Source: Candidatus Omnitrophota bacterium
Lineage (GTDB): Bacteria > Hinthialibacterota > Hinthialibacteria > OLB16
Direction: 5' to 3'
Length of the DNA stretch: 64,000 nucleotides
NCBI GenBank assembly: GCA_020632575.1
Contig: JACKFH010000020.1
Location: forward strand, 4,091-68,090
Shown: positions 33,919 to 42,441 of the stretch, in pieces
How positions within the stretch are numbered: the stretch's first letter is position 1
Layout of the letters: each line of letters opens with the position of its first letter
Made by a program: the position numbers and the translations under genes
The notes under the pieces: model-generated
Databases searched by the model: none
What the model was told of the DNA's origin: nothing
What the model saw: the letters and a program-made list of their open reading frames with translations, nothing else

Positions 33919-34788
33919 TTACCGATACAATCCCCACTCCGATACAGAGGAAGATGGAGAAGGCGGGGGCGCGACCACGACGGTGGTCTCATCGGCGCCA
34001 AGGTCATATGATACGGCTACGTTTCCGACAACGTCGTCACCGGATATGAACCCGGCCGCCGCGTAAGATTCCATAACTCCAACAAAGTCCCCGGGGAGAG
34101 TCACGCGGCCGCTTCCGTAGATATTCAGCATGGAACCAGGCTGAATCGAAGTCCCGGCCGCATGAATATTGTTCAACGCGAGAAGGCCGCCATCATTGAC
34201 ATTCAGCGTTGCGGTTCCACCCGATGGGTCCACCGCGTTAATCGTCCCGAGACCCAAGATTCCATCGACGTTTCCGGTTTGGATAATGGCTCCTCCGCTG
34301 TTGATATTAACGACGCAGGAACCGGTGGAATCCGGGCCAAACCATAGGTGACTGAAGACATTGATGACTGCCCCATCGTTCACATCGATAGTTCCGAAGG
34401 AACCCATTCGACCCGCCCAAAGTATCCGGCCCACGTTGACGACCGCGCCGCTGTTGACCGTTAACGTTCCAGTGACCGAACCGTTGTTGCCAGCGGTCAC
34501 ATCCTGAAATGCTGAGAGCACGCCTCCATCTTCGATCACTAGGTTGCCGGATTCATCCACACCGATCTGGACACGGTTCACCAGCGGCGCCTCGTAATCC
34601 AATGTCACCGTGTTGTTGGCCCAGTTGATTCGAGCGGTATCGAATTCACCGGGAATCGCACCACCGACCCAGTTTGCAGCTTCGCTCCAAGGCCCATCGC
34701 CCATATATCGTATATTCTGGGCCTTGGCCGGACTTCCCGCGTATAGCAACGCGATCACCACGATCCATCCAAATCTTCCTAAAATCAC
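33919..34788 (-). CDS. Secreted single beta-module protein with WxLY tag
   Basis: 289 residues from GTG 34788, with GAGG 8 bases upstream. Signal peptide (GWIVVIALLYAGSPAKA) followed by a single copy of the module (QNIRYMGDGPWSEAANWVGG ... SIQPGS-LNI-GSGRVTLPGDF). It is more diverged than the copies at 29599-33539: LYVGHNN is replaced by DVTAGNNGS, and IIQTGNVDGILGLG has an insertion. It ends SPSSSVSEWGLYR, with one residue after the WxLY tag. The module alone, with a signal peptide and tag, suggests it is a self-contained exported domain rather than a linker. Confidence 0.78.
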   Translation of the reverse strand: MILGRFGWIVVIALLYAGSPAKAQNIRYMGDGPWSEAANWVGGAIPGEFDTARINWANNTVTLDYEAPLVNRVQIGVDESGNLVIEDGGVLSAFQDVTAGNNGSVTGTLTVNSGAVVNVGRILWAGRMGSFGTIDVNDGAVINVFSHLWFGPDSTGSCVVNINSGGAIIQTGNVDGILGLGTINAVDPSGGTATLNVNDGGLLALNNIHAAGTSIQPGSMLNIYGSGRVTLPGDFVGVMESYAAAGFISGDDVVGNVAVSYDLGADETTVVVAPPPSPSSSVSEWGLYR

Positions 34789-35040
34789 CTTAAAAACCTC
34801 TCTTTCTCTCCACCCTAATCAGGGGAATGGAATGAATTGAGCACTCATGCATATCTCGTCCACAAAGTCGCTCTTTTTCCCGAGGCCTTCCATCTAGCCT
34901 ACTTGTGGAATTCGAGACCCTTTCGATCATCCGACACGGCCTGAGACCAATCCCCCAATCAGAAACGGACTGTCGCGTGCCTTTATACGCCTCCGAATCC
35001 GTTCAAAACGCTTGAGTCTCAGTCGCCAGTCGGGCAACAA

Positions 35041-35054
35041 CGTAAACCTTTGCG
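35041..35054. promoter_or_regulatory. LacI-type operator
   Basis: CGTAAACCTTTGCG matches the regulon pattern. It lies in the 489-base divergent gap between the single-module gene (start 34788, minus) and the pseudopilin gene (start 35278, plus), 250 bases from the former. Apart from this site and the one at 35149 the gap holds no recognisable gene. Confidence 0.65.
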
Positions 35055-35148
35055 TTAGAGGCTATCAATTCAAAAACCCGATGACAAGACATTTTTTAGT
35101 TTTAATTCCACTTTTTCCAGAAGTTAAAGAGAATCAGGAAGTTTATAG

Positions 35149-35185
35149 AGTAAAGGTTTACACATAAGGCCGATCCTGTTAGAGT
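35149..35185 (+). promoter_or_regulatory. Pseudopilin promoter with LacI-type operator
   Basis: The operator AGTAAAGGTTTACA (35149-35162) ends in TTTACA, which as a -35 box stands exactly 17 bases from TAGAGT (35180-35185). The pseudopilin ATG is about 92 bases beyond the -10. The operator-over--35 geometry repeats that at the GH38 promoter. Confidence 0.65.
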
Positions 35186-35277
35186 GGTTTCCAGTTGTGG
35201 GACAAATTGCGATGGAGGATGGCTGTTGGGTTCTTTTTGAGTCTGCCCCATCCAACCGCGAAACGAGGAGGCAATTC

Positions 35278-35961
35278 ATGTGGAGAAGAGAGAGGGCCTT
35301 TACGCTAATTGAGCTGCTGATCGTGATTGCGATCATCTTAATCCTGATTGCAATCGCGCTTCCTAACTTCTTGGAAGCTCAGATCCGCGCCAAGGTGGCG
35401 AATGTAAGCGCTGAATTGAAAACCATTGAGACCGCCGTCACATCCTATCGATTGGAGCGGGGATTTGATCCAGCCGATGGGACCACGCTTGGAGGGGCTG
35501 GGTATGTGGCCGGATCCGAGGGAAATCCATTTGTTTGGTCCCAGCTGACCACACCCGTCCAATACCTAACATCCATCCCGATCGACGAGTTTCTGCCGGC
35601 GGATTATGCGGTGGACGGAGGCGGCAACGGAAGCGGTGTCCGAGACCCGAACAACAACGTTTATCGTTATTACGCAGCCGGGTGGCGGTGCCAAGCGGCG
35701 GGATTCTCCCTCATCGAACCGCGGCGTCTCGAGTGTCGGGTCAATCCGGCGATTCGGGGGCAAATTTATTCTCACCCCTTTGATCCCGATAAAGGCTTTT
35801 TGGGGTCTTGGATCGCTCTCTCCGCCGGGCCCGATCAGAGCCATGGCTATGGCGAGTGGGAATTACGTGTCACGGCCCAGAGCAATGGTTACCCGCGCAC
35901 CTATTCTCCCACCAACGGCACCAGGAGCTACGGCGACATCGTCCAAACTGGCGGTGGTTGA
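35278..35961 (+). CDS. Pseudopilin / prepilin-type (GspG-like) secreted protein
   Basis: 227 residues from ATG 35278, which has GAGGAGG upstream; an earlier start at 35197 lacks one. The leader is short and basic (MWRRERA), then FTLIELLIVIAIILILIAIALPNF, the class III prepilin signal; cleavage would fall before Phe. The pseudopilin helix continues LEAQIRAKVANVSAEL (TM plus coiled region to ~60), followed by a ~150-residue globular domain with an acidic Gly/Asn loop (DGGGNGSGVRDPNNNV) of the kind that binds calcium in GspG. It lies divergently from the module genes with its own LacI-type operator, suggesting co-control with the glycan locus. Confidence 0.85.
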   Translation: MWRRERAFTLIELLIVIAIILILIAIALPNFLEAQIRAKVANVSAELKTIETAVTSYRLERGFDPADGTTLGGAGYVAGSEGNPFVWSQLTTPVQYLTSIPIDEFLPADYAVDGGGNGSGVRDPNNNVYRYYAAGWRCQAAGFSLIEPRRLECRVNPAIRGQIYSHPFDPDKGFLGSWIALSAGPDQSHGYGEWELRVTAQSNGYPRTYSPTNGTRSYGDIVQTGGG

Positions 35962-36065
35962 TCCTGTAGGTGGGTATAAAGCCCGCAGTTTTCGGGTTTC
36001 AGAACCTGCTCAGCCATGCCTGTCCCTTTTTTGTGACGGTTTAGCGCGTATGGAATTCTAACAAG

Positions 36066-36702
36066 CGAATGTGGCCAGAGTGCCTCCGAAAAAGAGGAGG
36101 CGTCTCATAAGAAGATCTTTGACAAGAAGGGGAGTGATCAAAGTCGGCGTGTATGGGATCACTCAGCGGAAGCACAATTTGATGTCCGTGGAGTCGCTCC
36201 CGAAAATATGGGGCACAAGTTTTCCCTCTGGGAAATAGAGCCCGGTCGGTGGAGAGCCGACTTGAACGACTCGACCGGAAGGCATCGCAAGAAGTTCAAG
36301 GCGGGGTTTTTGGTCGAGGTGGTTGAGAAATCTGCTCATCATTTTTTCGAGATCGAAGAGCCGCGTCCAGCATCGCATATCACGATCTCGGACTATTTTG
36401 TCGAATGGCGGAAACGGCTGTCCTGTAGTGAAGCCACCATCAAGACGGATTACTGGCCCCGAGTTCGGCAGTTTGTCCGATGGGCGGATTCGCACGGCCT
36501 TACATTATGGAGCGATCTCCGGCTTCAGCATCTTCAACAGTACGCGAACGAGGCAGCGGAATCGGGAAACTTACGGGCCACCATCAACTTGAAAACTCGT
36601 GTCGTTTCGATGGCTGCAAGATGGGCCGCGCTAAATTGGCCCGAGCAATGTCATGACTTCACTCAGGGTTTCCGGTTGCCAAAAGGACAAGAGGGAAAGT
36701 GA
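36066..36702 (+). pseudogene. Broken tyrosine-recombinase-type gene, copy 1
   Basis: In frame from 36208 it reads HKFSLWEIEPGRWRADLNDSTGRHRKKFKAG, then a core-binding (SAM-like) domain: HITISDYFVEWRKRLSCSEATIKTDYWPRVRQFV and LWSDLRLQHLQQYANEAA. No catalytic R-H-R-Y domain follows; it stops at 36702. Upstream, the N-terminal part is out of frame because one base is missing near 36175 compared with copy 2 (39341-39720). Both copies have lost their start-to-end continuity, so neither can be functional. Confidence 0.75.
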
Positions 36703-36714
36703 CTTGGGCGTAGG

Positions 36715-38517
36715 CTACCCCTCTTTCTTCGTGCTGTCGGGAAAGCTGAGTAACGCCAGTTGCCCCGCTGGTATGTTCAACCGAACTTCACTTGGACCGC
36801 TGTTCAAGATGTATTCGCTTCCGTAAATTGGTTCAAGACCATGACAGTCCCCTGAAACGACAACCTCTTGCGTGGCCGAGGAATCTGCAATTTCTCCGTT
36901 TTCGACGGTCTTTGAGATCCCTAGGTTATTGAATACACCCACCAAGCAACGCTCATCGCCTCGCGACTGAATGCACCCCACTCGTCCGGTGACCAAAAAG
37001 GGGAGTCTGGTTTGAAGTCGCGAAATACATTCGGCCACAAATTCTGGCGTATCTTCAAAAACAAGCCCCCGATCTTTTGTCAAACCAGACTCCGCGGCCT
37101 GCTTCTGGTCAAAGTAAATGAGGAGTGGATACCTCTTCAGCAGCGCATCCGGAGCATCCGCCGACAGCACATCAAAACATCCTATCCACGGGGACGGCGT
37201 CAGGTTTCTCGAGTCTTCTCCCGGAATTCTTGGCTGCGGTGCATAGAAACTCCGCGCAAAAGATCGCAACCGGATATGAAACAAATCCGGCGGAGCCAAT
37301 CGCCACACATTGTCAGTAGCACCCGCCACATAGCGAATATCAATTCCAAATGCATCGGGTGGCATTACCAGAGCGGCAGGCGTAATGGGGGTTGGGCGGG
37401 GGAAGCGCCGATTGACTGTCACAAACTCCTTGACAATGGCCCCGTACTCCGTCAAGGGATAGTCGTCCCAATTGCTGAAGCAGCACTCAGCGCCCCATTC
37501 TTCAGCGAAAAACGCGGCCCCGCTCAGCCAACTGAAATAGAGCAAGCGGCGTTGCAGCGATCGACTGCTTCCGAATTTTGGCCCGAGATTGAATCCACTG
37601 AGCTGTGTCAAATCAGGAGTGCCGGGAGCCCACGGAGAGAAAGACAGCGCACAATACCCTCCCATCGGCGAACCGCCCCAAGGCTCGTAGTATGCTCCGA
37701 ACGGTTTCCCGTATTCTCTTGCCGCGCCTCGCGCAAACGCTATTTGTAGTGCCGTCAACGGCACTTGGTTCCCGATCTCCGGCATGACATTTTTTGCGCC
37801 CAACCGGAGTGCAGCATGATGAAGCTGGCCGAAGCCTGTTACCGAAAGGATTTGCCCCGACGCCAATGTTACATACTTTTGGAAATACTGCTCAAGGTAT
37901 CGCTCAACATCATCGAGGCTCTCCAATTCCCTGAAGATGTCACGATAGGTGTTGAAGTCACCCGCTGAAAAGAATGGTCGATCAATACGACCCTCGAATC
38001 TTGCAAAGTGGGCTGCGTCGAAAGGCTCGTCATTGCTAAGAATAAGTTCGTGAACTCGCTCATAATCATGAATGGGCGAATTCCCCCATTCATGAACCTG
38101 AAAGCCGAGGAAGTTTGGGTCATTCTTCAGCGAGGTTGCGATCTGGGCCAGCCCATCCAACGACTGGTAAGGCATGCCACCACAAACCCGGTCGAAATAA
38201 TAGAGCTGCCCTGATTCTCTTGCCTCGGCCAGCAAAGGAGAACCTGACCATTGGTCGCCGAAATGGTGCTTTATGGAGCCCGTGTTATGAAGGCGGTAGC
38301 CCGTCCCTTCGAGCAATCCATGTTGACGTAGACCTTCTCGAAACCTGGGTTCTGCATGTCGAAGGAAAACCATGGGCCTATCCTGGCTCTCCAGAGCAAG
38401 TTTCGATCGAGAGCCTGCAGTCTCCGACTCGCTCCGAGCAAGTCCATCGAGTGAGCATGCCACAGAACCCAGTGCTAAGGCGCGCCCGGAAGCCTCGAGA
38501 AATTCTCGTCTCTTCAT
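36715..38517 (-). CDS. Tat-exported protein, probable glycoside hydrolase, family not recognised
   Basis: 600 residues. It begins MKRREFLEASGRALALGSVACSLDGLA, a twin-arginine leader, with AGGAG before the ATG. The body has features of TIM-barrel glycosidases: YEPWGGSPMGGY, a Trp/Tyr-rich FFAEEWGAECCFSNWDDYPLTEYG with paired acids, and a C-terminal beta part ending NSGPSEVRLNIPAGQLALLSF, typical of the terminal sandwich in GH-like proteins. I cannot assign a family. It lies between two broken recombinase copies, next to a decayed glycosidase end, suggesting accessory glycan-degrading cargo. Confidence 0.75.
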   Translation of the reverse strand: MKRREFLEASGRALALGSVACSLDGLARSESETAGSRSKLALESQDRPMVFLRHAEPRFREGLRQHGLLEGTGYRLHNTGSIKHHFGDQWSGSPLLAEARESGQLYYFDRVCGGMPYQSLDGLAQIATSLKNDPNFLGFQVHEWGNSPIHDYERVHELILSNDEPFDAAHFARFEGRIDRPFFSAGDFNTYRDIFRELESLDDVERYLEQYFQKYVTLASGQILSVTGFGQLHHAALRLGAKNVMPEIGNQVPLTALQIAFARGAAREYGKPFGAYYEPWGGSPMGGYCALSFSPWAPGTPDLTQLSGFNLGPKFGSSRSLQRRLLYFSWLSGAAFFAEEWGAECCFSNWDDYPLTEYGAIVKEFVTVNRRFPRPTPITPAALVMPPDAFGIDIRYVAGATDNVWRLAPPDLFHIRLRSFARSFYAPQPRIPGEDSRNLTPSPWIGCFDVLSADAPDALLKRYPLLIYFDQKQAAESGLTKDRGLVFEDTPEFVAECISRLQTRLPFLVTGRVGCIQSRGDERCLVGVFNNLGISKTVENGEIADSSATQEVVVSGDCHGLEPIYGSEYILNSGPSEVRLNIPAGQLALLSFPDSTKKEG

Positions 38518-38586
38518 TGTTGAATCTCCTCCAGTTCTCTCCAGACTTCCCGCCCGAGTTTGTAGGCTACCGCCCCGGCATCTCCT

Positions 38587-38883
38587 TCACTCAGGTGCGC
38601 CCAGCATGAGCACCCAGCCATTACCGTTACCCACATGTCCCGGAGGGTCGAATTCCCCTACTACGGGAGCGCGGCCGCTGGGAATGTTGTCCACGAAAGG
38701 CTTCATTTCATCATGGTCTGCATCTTTGACGTGCCACTTGCCGTTGCGAGGGTTGAACCAGTACGCATTCATCAGCTTTCGAGAGGTGGTCCATGTTGAC
38801 GCGAATTGTGCGACCATTCGCGCTGTAAATCATCGCATAGCCCTGTTGTTCCCGAAAACTCATCTGCGCGGAGATCGGGGCCT
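38587..38883 (-). pseudogene. C-terminal remnant of a DUF4038-type glycosidase (collagen-binding-like domain)
   Basis: Two overlapping frames join into one domain: QQGYAMIYSANGRTIRVNMDHLSK in the first frame, then, after an extra base near 38780, LMNAYWFNPRNGKWHV ... FDPPGHVGNGNGWVLML in the next. The YA-IY-NGR...WF-PR-GKW...F-PP...DWVL pattern is the C-terminal putative collagen-binding domain of apiosidase-like DUF4038 proteins. The catalytic domain is absent and the frame is broken, so it is a relic. Confidence 0.65.
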
Positions 38884-39340
38884 AAGGCACACCTTTTTAT
38901 CATTGGATAAAACTCTTCGGGAGATAGGGGAAGGGCAATGGATCGACCCACCTTTAATTCCATGGTTGTTTGCTCCTTGCGGCATGGCACGCCACCAAGT
39001 GCTGCCATGCTTCCTCATTTTCCACCAACATGCAATTTGCGGACACCCAAATAGTAAGCATGGGATTCTCCAACACCGACCGATTGCGCTCTTGATTAGC
39101 GATACTCATTCCTTTGTTCGCTAATGCCGAAACCCTTTCCTAAACATCGGAAGGGGTCAACCTATGAAGACCATACCTCAGGATACATTTCTGAATACTG
39201 TTGAATTGAAAGGTCTTTTGAAGGAGAAAATCAAACTTGAAAGACTTGTCCGAGATTTTGGACTGAGCGGATTGGCAAAGGGCTATTGGTCGAATGCCGT
39301 GATAGTGGCGTTGGATCGGGCCTGTGGTATCCTTCCTACC

Positions 39341-39720
39341 GAACGTGGCCAGGGAGCCTCCGAAAATCAGGAGGTATCTCATGGGAAGATCTGTGACAAA
39401 AAGGGTAAGAATCAGAATCGGCGATTATTGGGTCACTCAGCGGAAGCGCAATTATTCAGTCCGAGGAGCGACTCCTGAAACCATTGGCCGCAAGTTTTTC
39501 CCTCTGGGAAATGGAGTCCGGTCGGTGGAGAGCCAACTTGAACGACTCGACCGGAAGGCATCGCAAGAAGTTCAAGGCGGGGTCTTTGGTCGAGGCGGTT
39601 GAGAAGGCGGCTCACCATTTCTTCGGAAGCAAAGGCATCAATCCGGCATCGCATATTACGATTTCGGATTGCTTTCTCGAATGGCGGAAACGGTTATCCT
39701 GTCGCGAAGCCACCATCAAG
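39341..39720 (+). pseudogene. Broken recombinase gene, copy 2, cut by an IS remnant
   Basis: Homologous over ~380 bases to 36066-36444. Its N-terminus reads GRSVTKRVRIRIGDYWVTQRKRNYSVRGATPETIGRKF in a good frame, then an extra T in a run (tttttccc, ~39496) shifts it; the next frame gives WEMESGRWRANLNDSTGRHRKKFKAG to EWRKRLSCREATIK. At 39720 the match to copy 1 stops abruptly and IS sequence begins. So copy 2 has the N-terminal frame that copy 1 lost, and copy 1 the middle frame that copy 2 lost. Confidence 0.75.
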
Positions 39721-39930
39721 AGGCTATCTCAAAACCTGACCCGAAGGAATCGACGGTGCCAGATCAACGCCGATGCGAGTGGGATCAAACCGAATAAATT
39801 TCTTCAGTTTTTGTCATATCGAACGAGGATGGCCCGACACTTTTGAAGCCAGGAAATAGTTCGTTCCACCACCCGGGTTTGATCTCCACGGGAATGAATG
39901 GAGACCGCGAATCGACCTCCCTCTCTGCGC
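39720..39930 (-). mobile_element. IS5-type insertion sequence remnant (transposase C-terminus and terminal repeat)
   Basis: From 39720 the terminal GAGGCTATCTCAAAA looks like an IS5-group inverted repeat. On the minus strand one frame reads RVVERTISWLQKCRAILVRYDKN, then a TGA, then NLFGLIPLASALIWHRRF, the usual ending of IS5-type transposases, closing next to the terminal repeat. Only ~200 bases remain, with an internal stop, so it is dead. No gene is seen from 39931 to 40140. Confidence 0.7.
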
Positions 39931-40140
39931 GCAACCGGCGATCCCAATTACAGAAAGTCAAATACCGGACTTCCATTTTCGTGCTTTGATTTGACATGGA
40001 AAGTCCACCTCCGGGGCAAATCATCGCAAAGACGGTAGTCACACTTGGAGGTGGGGTTTACAGGAAGGTTACCGAGAGCACCCCTTCCCCGGCTTCGAAT
40101 CCCGCCCCCGCTAGAAACGCGGGATAGGGTCCTTGCTTTT

Positions 40141-41775
40141 TTACGCCGGACGCTCGAGCCGCTGTCCCAGCGCGAGCAGTTTTTCGCGCAACTTGCTGTA
40201 CGCAACGTCTTGTACGCTCATGCTCTCTCGCGCTGCAATGGCCGCCGCCGCGCCCGCAGATTCGCCGAGAATCATCCAGACCGGCTCCATGCGCAGGGAA
40301 GTCATCGCGATATGGCTTGCGGAGCAGCAGACCGGCACAAGCAGGTTTTCGCATTGACTGCGCCGAGGGGTGATGGCGTCGTAGGGTATCTTGTAGATGC
40401 CTCTGAGCTTCTCGTCCAGATAGAGAATGGAAAACTCGCCGCCGCTCAAGGCCACCTTGCCGTCGACGGCGATGGTCGCGTAGGGCCAGTCGTCTACGCC
40501 GTACGAAGCCAGGCCGATTGAGCGCTCGGGGTCGGTTTTGCCTTCGAGGTCCGTCTGCGTAATAACATAGTCGGAAACCATGCGCCGCGCCTCGCGCACA
40601 TACAGCTGATGCGGCCAGCCCTGTGTATCGTCGAAGATGCCGCGCTGAAACGACGCGCGCAAAGCCAGTTCTTTCAACGTTTCAGGCACGACTGAATCGG
40701 TTCGCAGGAAATGGGTGAGGTCCCGGAAGAAGTCCTGGTGAAACTTCCAGATTCGCGCCCGTGTTTCCCAATTTCCGTCGGGGTACTCGGCGTTGCTTCC
40801 GAAAACCGTCGTCGTCAGCAAGGCCCGAAAGGTGTTTCCCTGCCCCTCCTTGTAGACGTGGCCGTTGCCCTCGACAATTTCGCCGAGGCGCGGCATCTTG
40901 CGCGAGCGCTGCAGATCGATGCCCTGCGCGAGACCCCTGCGATAGACCTCAAACTGAGAAGGGTCATAGGTCCCCGTGGGTTCGATAGGGAAGCCCGTGC
41001 CTGAGAGGTCGAGTTTGTAGCGAAAGCAGTAGCCCATGCTGAGTTTGTCGGCGGCGCCAAGCGGCGGCATTTCGCGGTCCTGAATACAGGGCAGCAGGCC
41101 GCTCGCGGGCTCGCCTGGCCGCACGTAGGGGTCGATGTCGTATACCCACAGATTTGGACGCACGCCCGACAGGGATTCGCCGTATTGCTCAACCGACTCG
41201 CGCCCGTATGTGTATTCGACCCCGCTCTTCGCCATAAGGTCGCCTTCGTAGGAGCAGTCGATGAAGACGGCCGCCTCCACCACAACGGATTCGCGTTCTT
41301 TCGGCTGCGGCGAGGGGCAGCCTAACCCATCGGGTGGCGCATAATCGAGCGTGATTTGTGCAATGCGCGAGCCGTCGCGGCGAACGGAATTGAGACGGTG
41401 TTCGAAGACAACCTCTATGCCGTGCTCCCCGACAAGCGCCTGAAATGCGTCGCGGTACTGAGCGTTGTCGTAGCGATGCTCAAGAATTGTGCGCGCCGTG
41501 CCCCCGACAGCCTCCTCGCGGCCCCAGTCGATGCGGCTGATGCCGCCTCCAGTCATGCCGCCGAGCCAGCGGCTGGGCTCTACAACGATGACCGCACATC
41601 CTTCGCGCGAAGCCGCGACCGCCGCCATGATCCCGCTTGCCGTCGCGCCGTACACGCACACGTCAGCTGTTTTCAGTGGCGAAGGCTCTTTCGCGGCTGT
41701 AATTGTGACGCCCGCCGCGAGTCCCGCACCCAAGGCAACGAATTGCCTTCTTGAGATTGCTGAAAAATTTTGCAT
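40141..41775 (-). CDS. Tat-exported FAD-dependent oxidoreductase (xanthan-lyase-associated type)
   Basis: 544 residues from ATG 41775 (GGAGG 9 bases upstream), giving the leader SRRQFVALGAGLAAGVT. An N-terminal dinucleotide-binding fold (TADVCVYGATASGIMAAVAASREG, res ~36-60) is followed by VVEPSRWLGGMTGGG, the FAD contact found in PF12831-type proteins, and FIDCSYEGDLMAKSGVEYTYGRE. It ends HIAMTSLRMEPVWMILGESAGAAAAIA, the second FAD-binding segment. These enzymes occur in polysaccharide-utilising clusters; the reaction is unsettled. Third positions are visibly more GC-rich (many GCG, CGC, GCC codons) than in neighbours, a sign of recent transfer. Confidence 0.87.
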   Translation of the reverse strand: MQNFSAISRRQFVALGAGLAAGVTITAAKEPSPLKTADVCVYGATASGIMAAVAASREGCAVIVVEPSRWLGGMTGGGISRIDWGREEAVGGTARTILEHRYDNAQYRDAFQALVGEHGIEVVFEHRLNSVRRDGSRIAQITLDYAPPDGLGCPSPQPKERESVVVEAAVFIDCSYEGDLMAKSGVEYTYGRESVEQYGESLSGVRPNLWVYDIDPYVRPGEPASGLLPCIQDREMPPLGAADKLSMGYCFRYKLDLSGTGFPIEPTGTYDPSQFEVYRRGLAQGIDLQRSRKMPRLGEIVEGNGHVYKEGQGNTFRALLTTTVFGSNAEYPDGNWETRARIWKFHQDFFRDLTHFLRTDSVVPETLKELALRASFQRGIFDDTQGWPHQLYVREARRMVSDYVITQTDLEGKTDPERSIGLASYGVDDWPYATIAVDGKVALSGGEFSILYLDEKLRGIYKIPYDAITPRRSQCENLLVPVCCSASHIAMTSLRMEPVWMILGESAGAAAAIAARESMSVQDVAYSKLREKLLALGQRLERPA

Positions 41776-41938
41776 AGGGTTTGACCTCCGGTTCGCACGG
41801 CCAGTCGACGATATGCCCCAACTCCGAATCTGTAAATAGCGGCCAAAAAGTGAGGCGGGTGGCAGTGTAGAAGTGGAGCACCCGCGGGAGTGGGGTCCGC
41901 GTCCTAGGGTGGTTTGGTCAAGGCGTAGGGTTAGCAGA

Positions 41939-42059
41939 CCGTTGAAAAACACCTCGGACGATCTATTTTCGTAGCCCGTCAACTCACTTGCCGGGATGCG
42001 GGGAGCCTATCGGTCTATTCACACGGCAAATGAGTTGCCGGGCTACAGTTTTTCAACGG
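41939..42059. repeat. 121-base imperfect palindromic repeat
   Basis: Outer arms CCGTTGAAAAAC (41939-41950) and GTTTTTCAACGG (42048-42059) are exact complements. Inner 23-base arms (41971-41993 and 42024-42046) match with two mismatches. The structure is typical of a small non-autonomous palindromic element. It sits in the 666-base gap 41776-42441, in which I find no gene. Confidence 0.8.
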
Positions 42060-42441
42060 GCTCTAAGGAAATTCAGCCAATGCTCACAGCCTTGTGAGAC
42101 GGGCCGTCGAAGGCCAATTGTTGGCTTGATTCTCGATCGTTAATTGGCGCCATTCACTACACCGTTTGTGGTTGACCGATGAGGGCTATGAACGTCTACC
42201 CGGAGTATCCACGATCGAAACATCACAAGCCGGTCTCCCCCTTGCATAATCGCCAAGTTCAATCGACGTTTCAAAGGGAGGAAATGGACCCCGGTCACTG
42301 GGGCAGGTTGAATCTCAGTTTCATAGCGGCTGTTCGGAATGCTCATTCGTTCTTTTTGGGCACGGCCAAATAACCGTCTCCAGCCAAGTGGCAGAACGTT
42401 TTATTCTTGGCGTCGTGAGCAATCAACGCCGCCTCGGTGAG

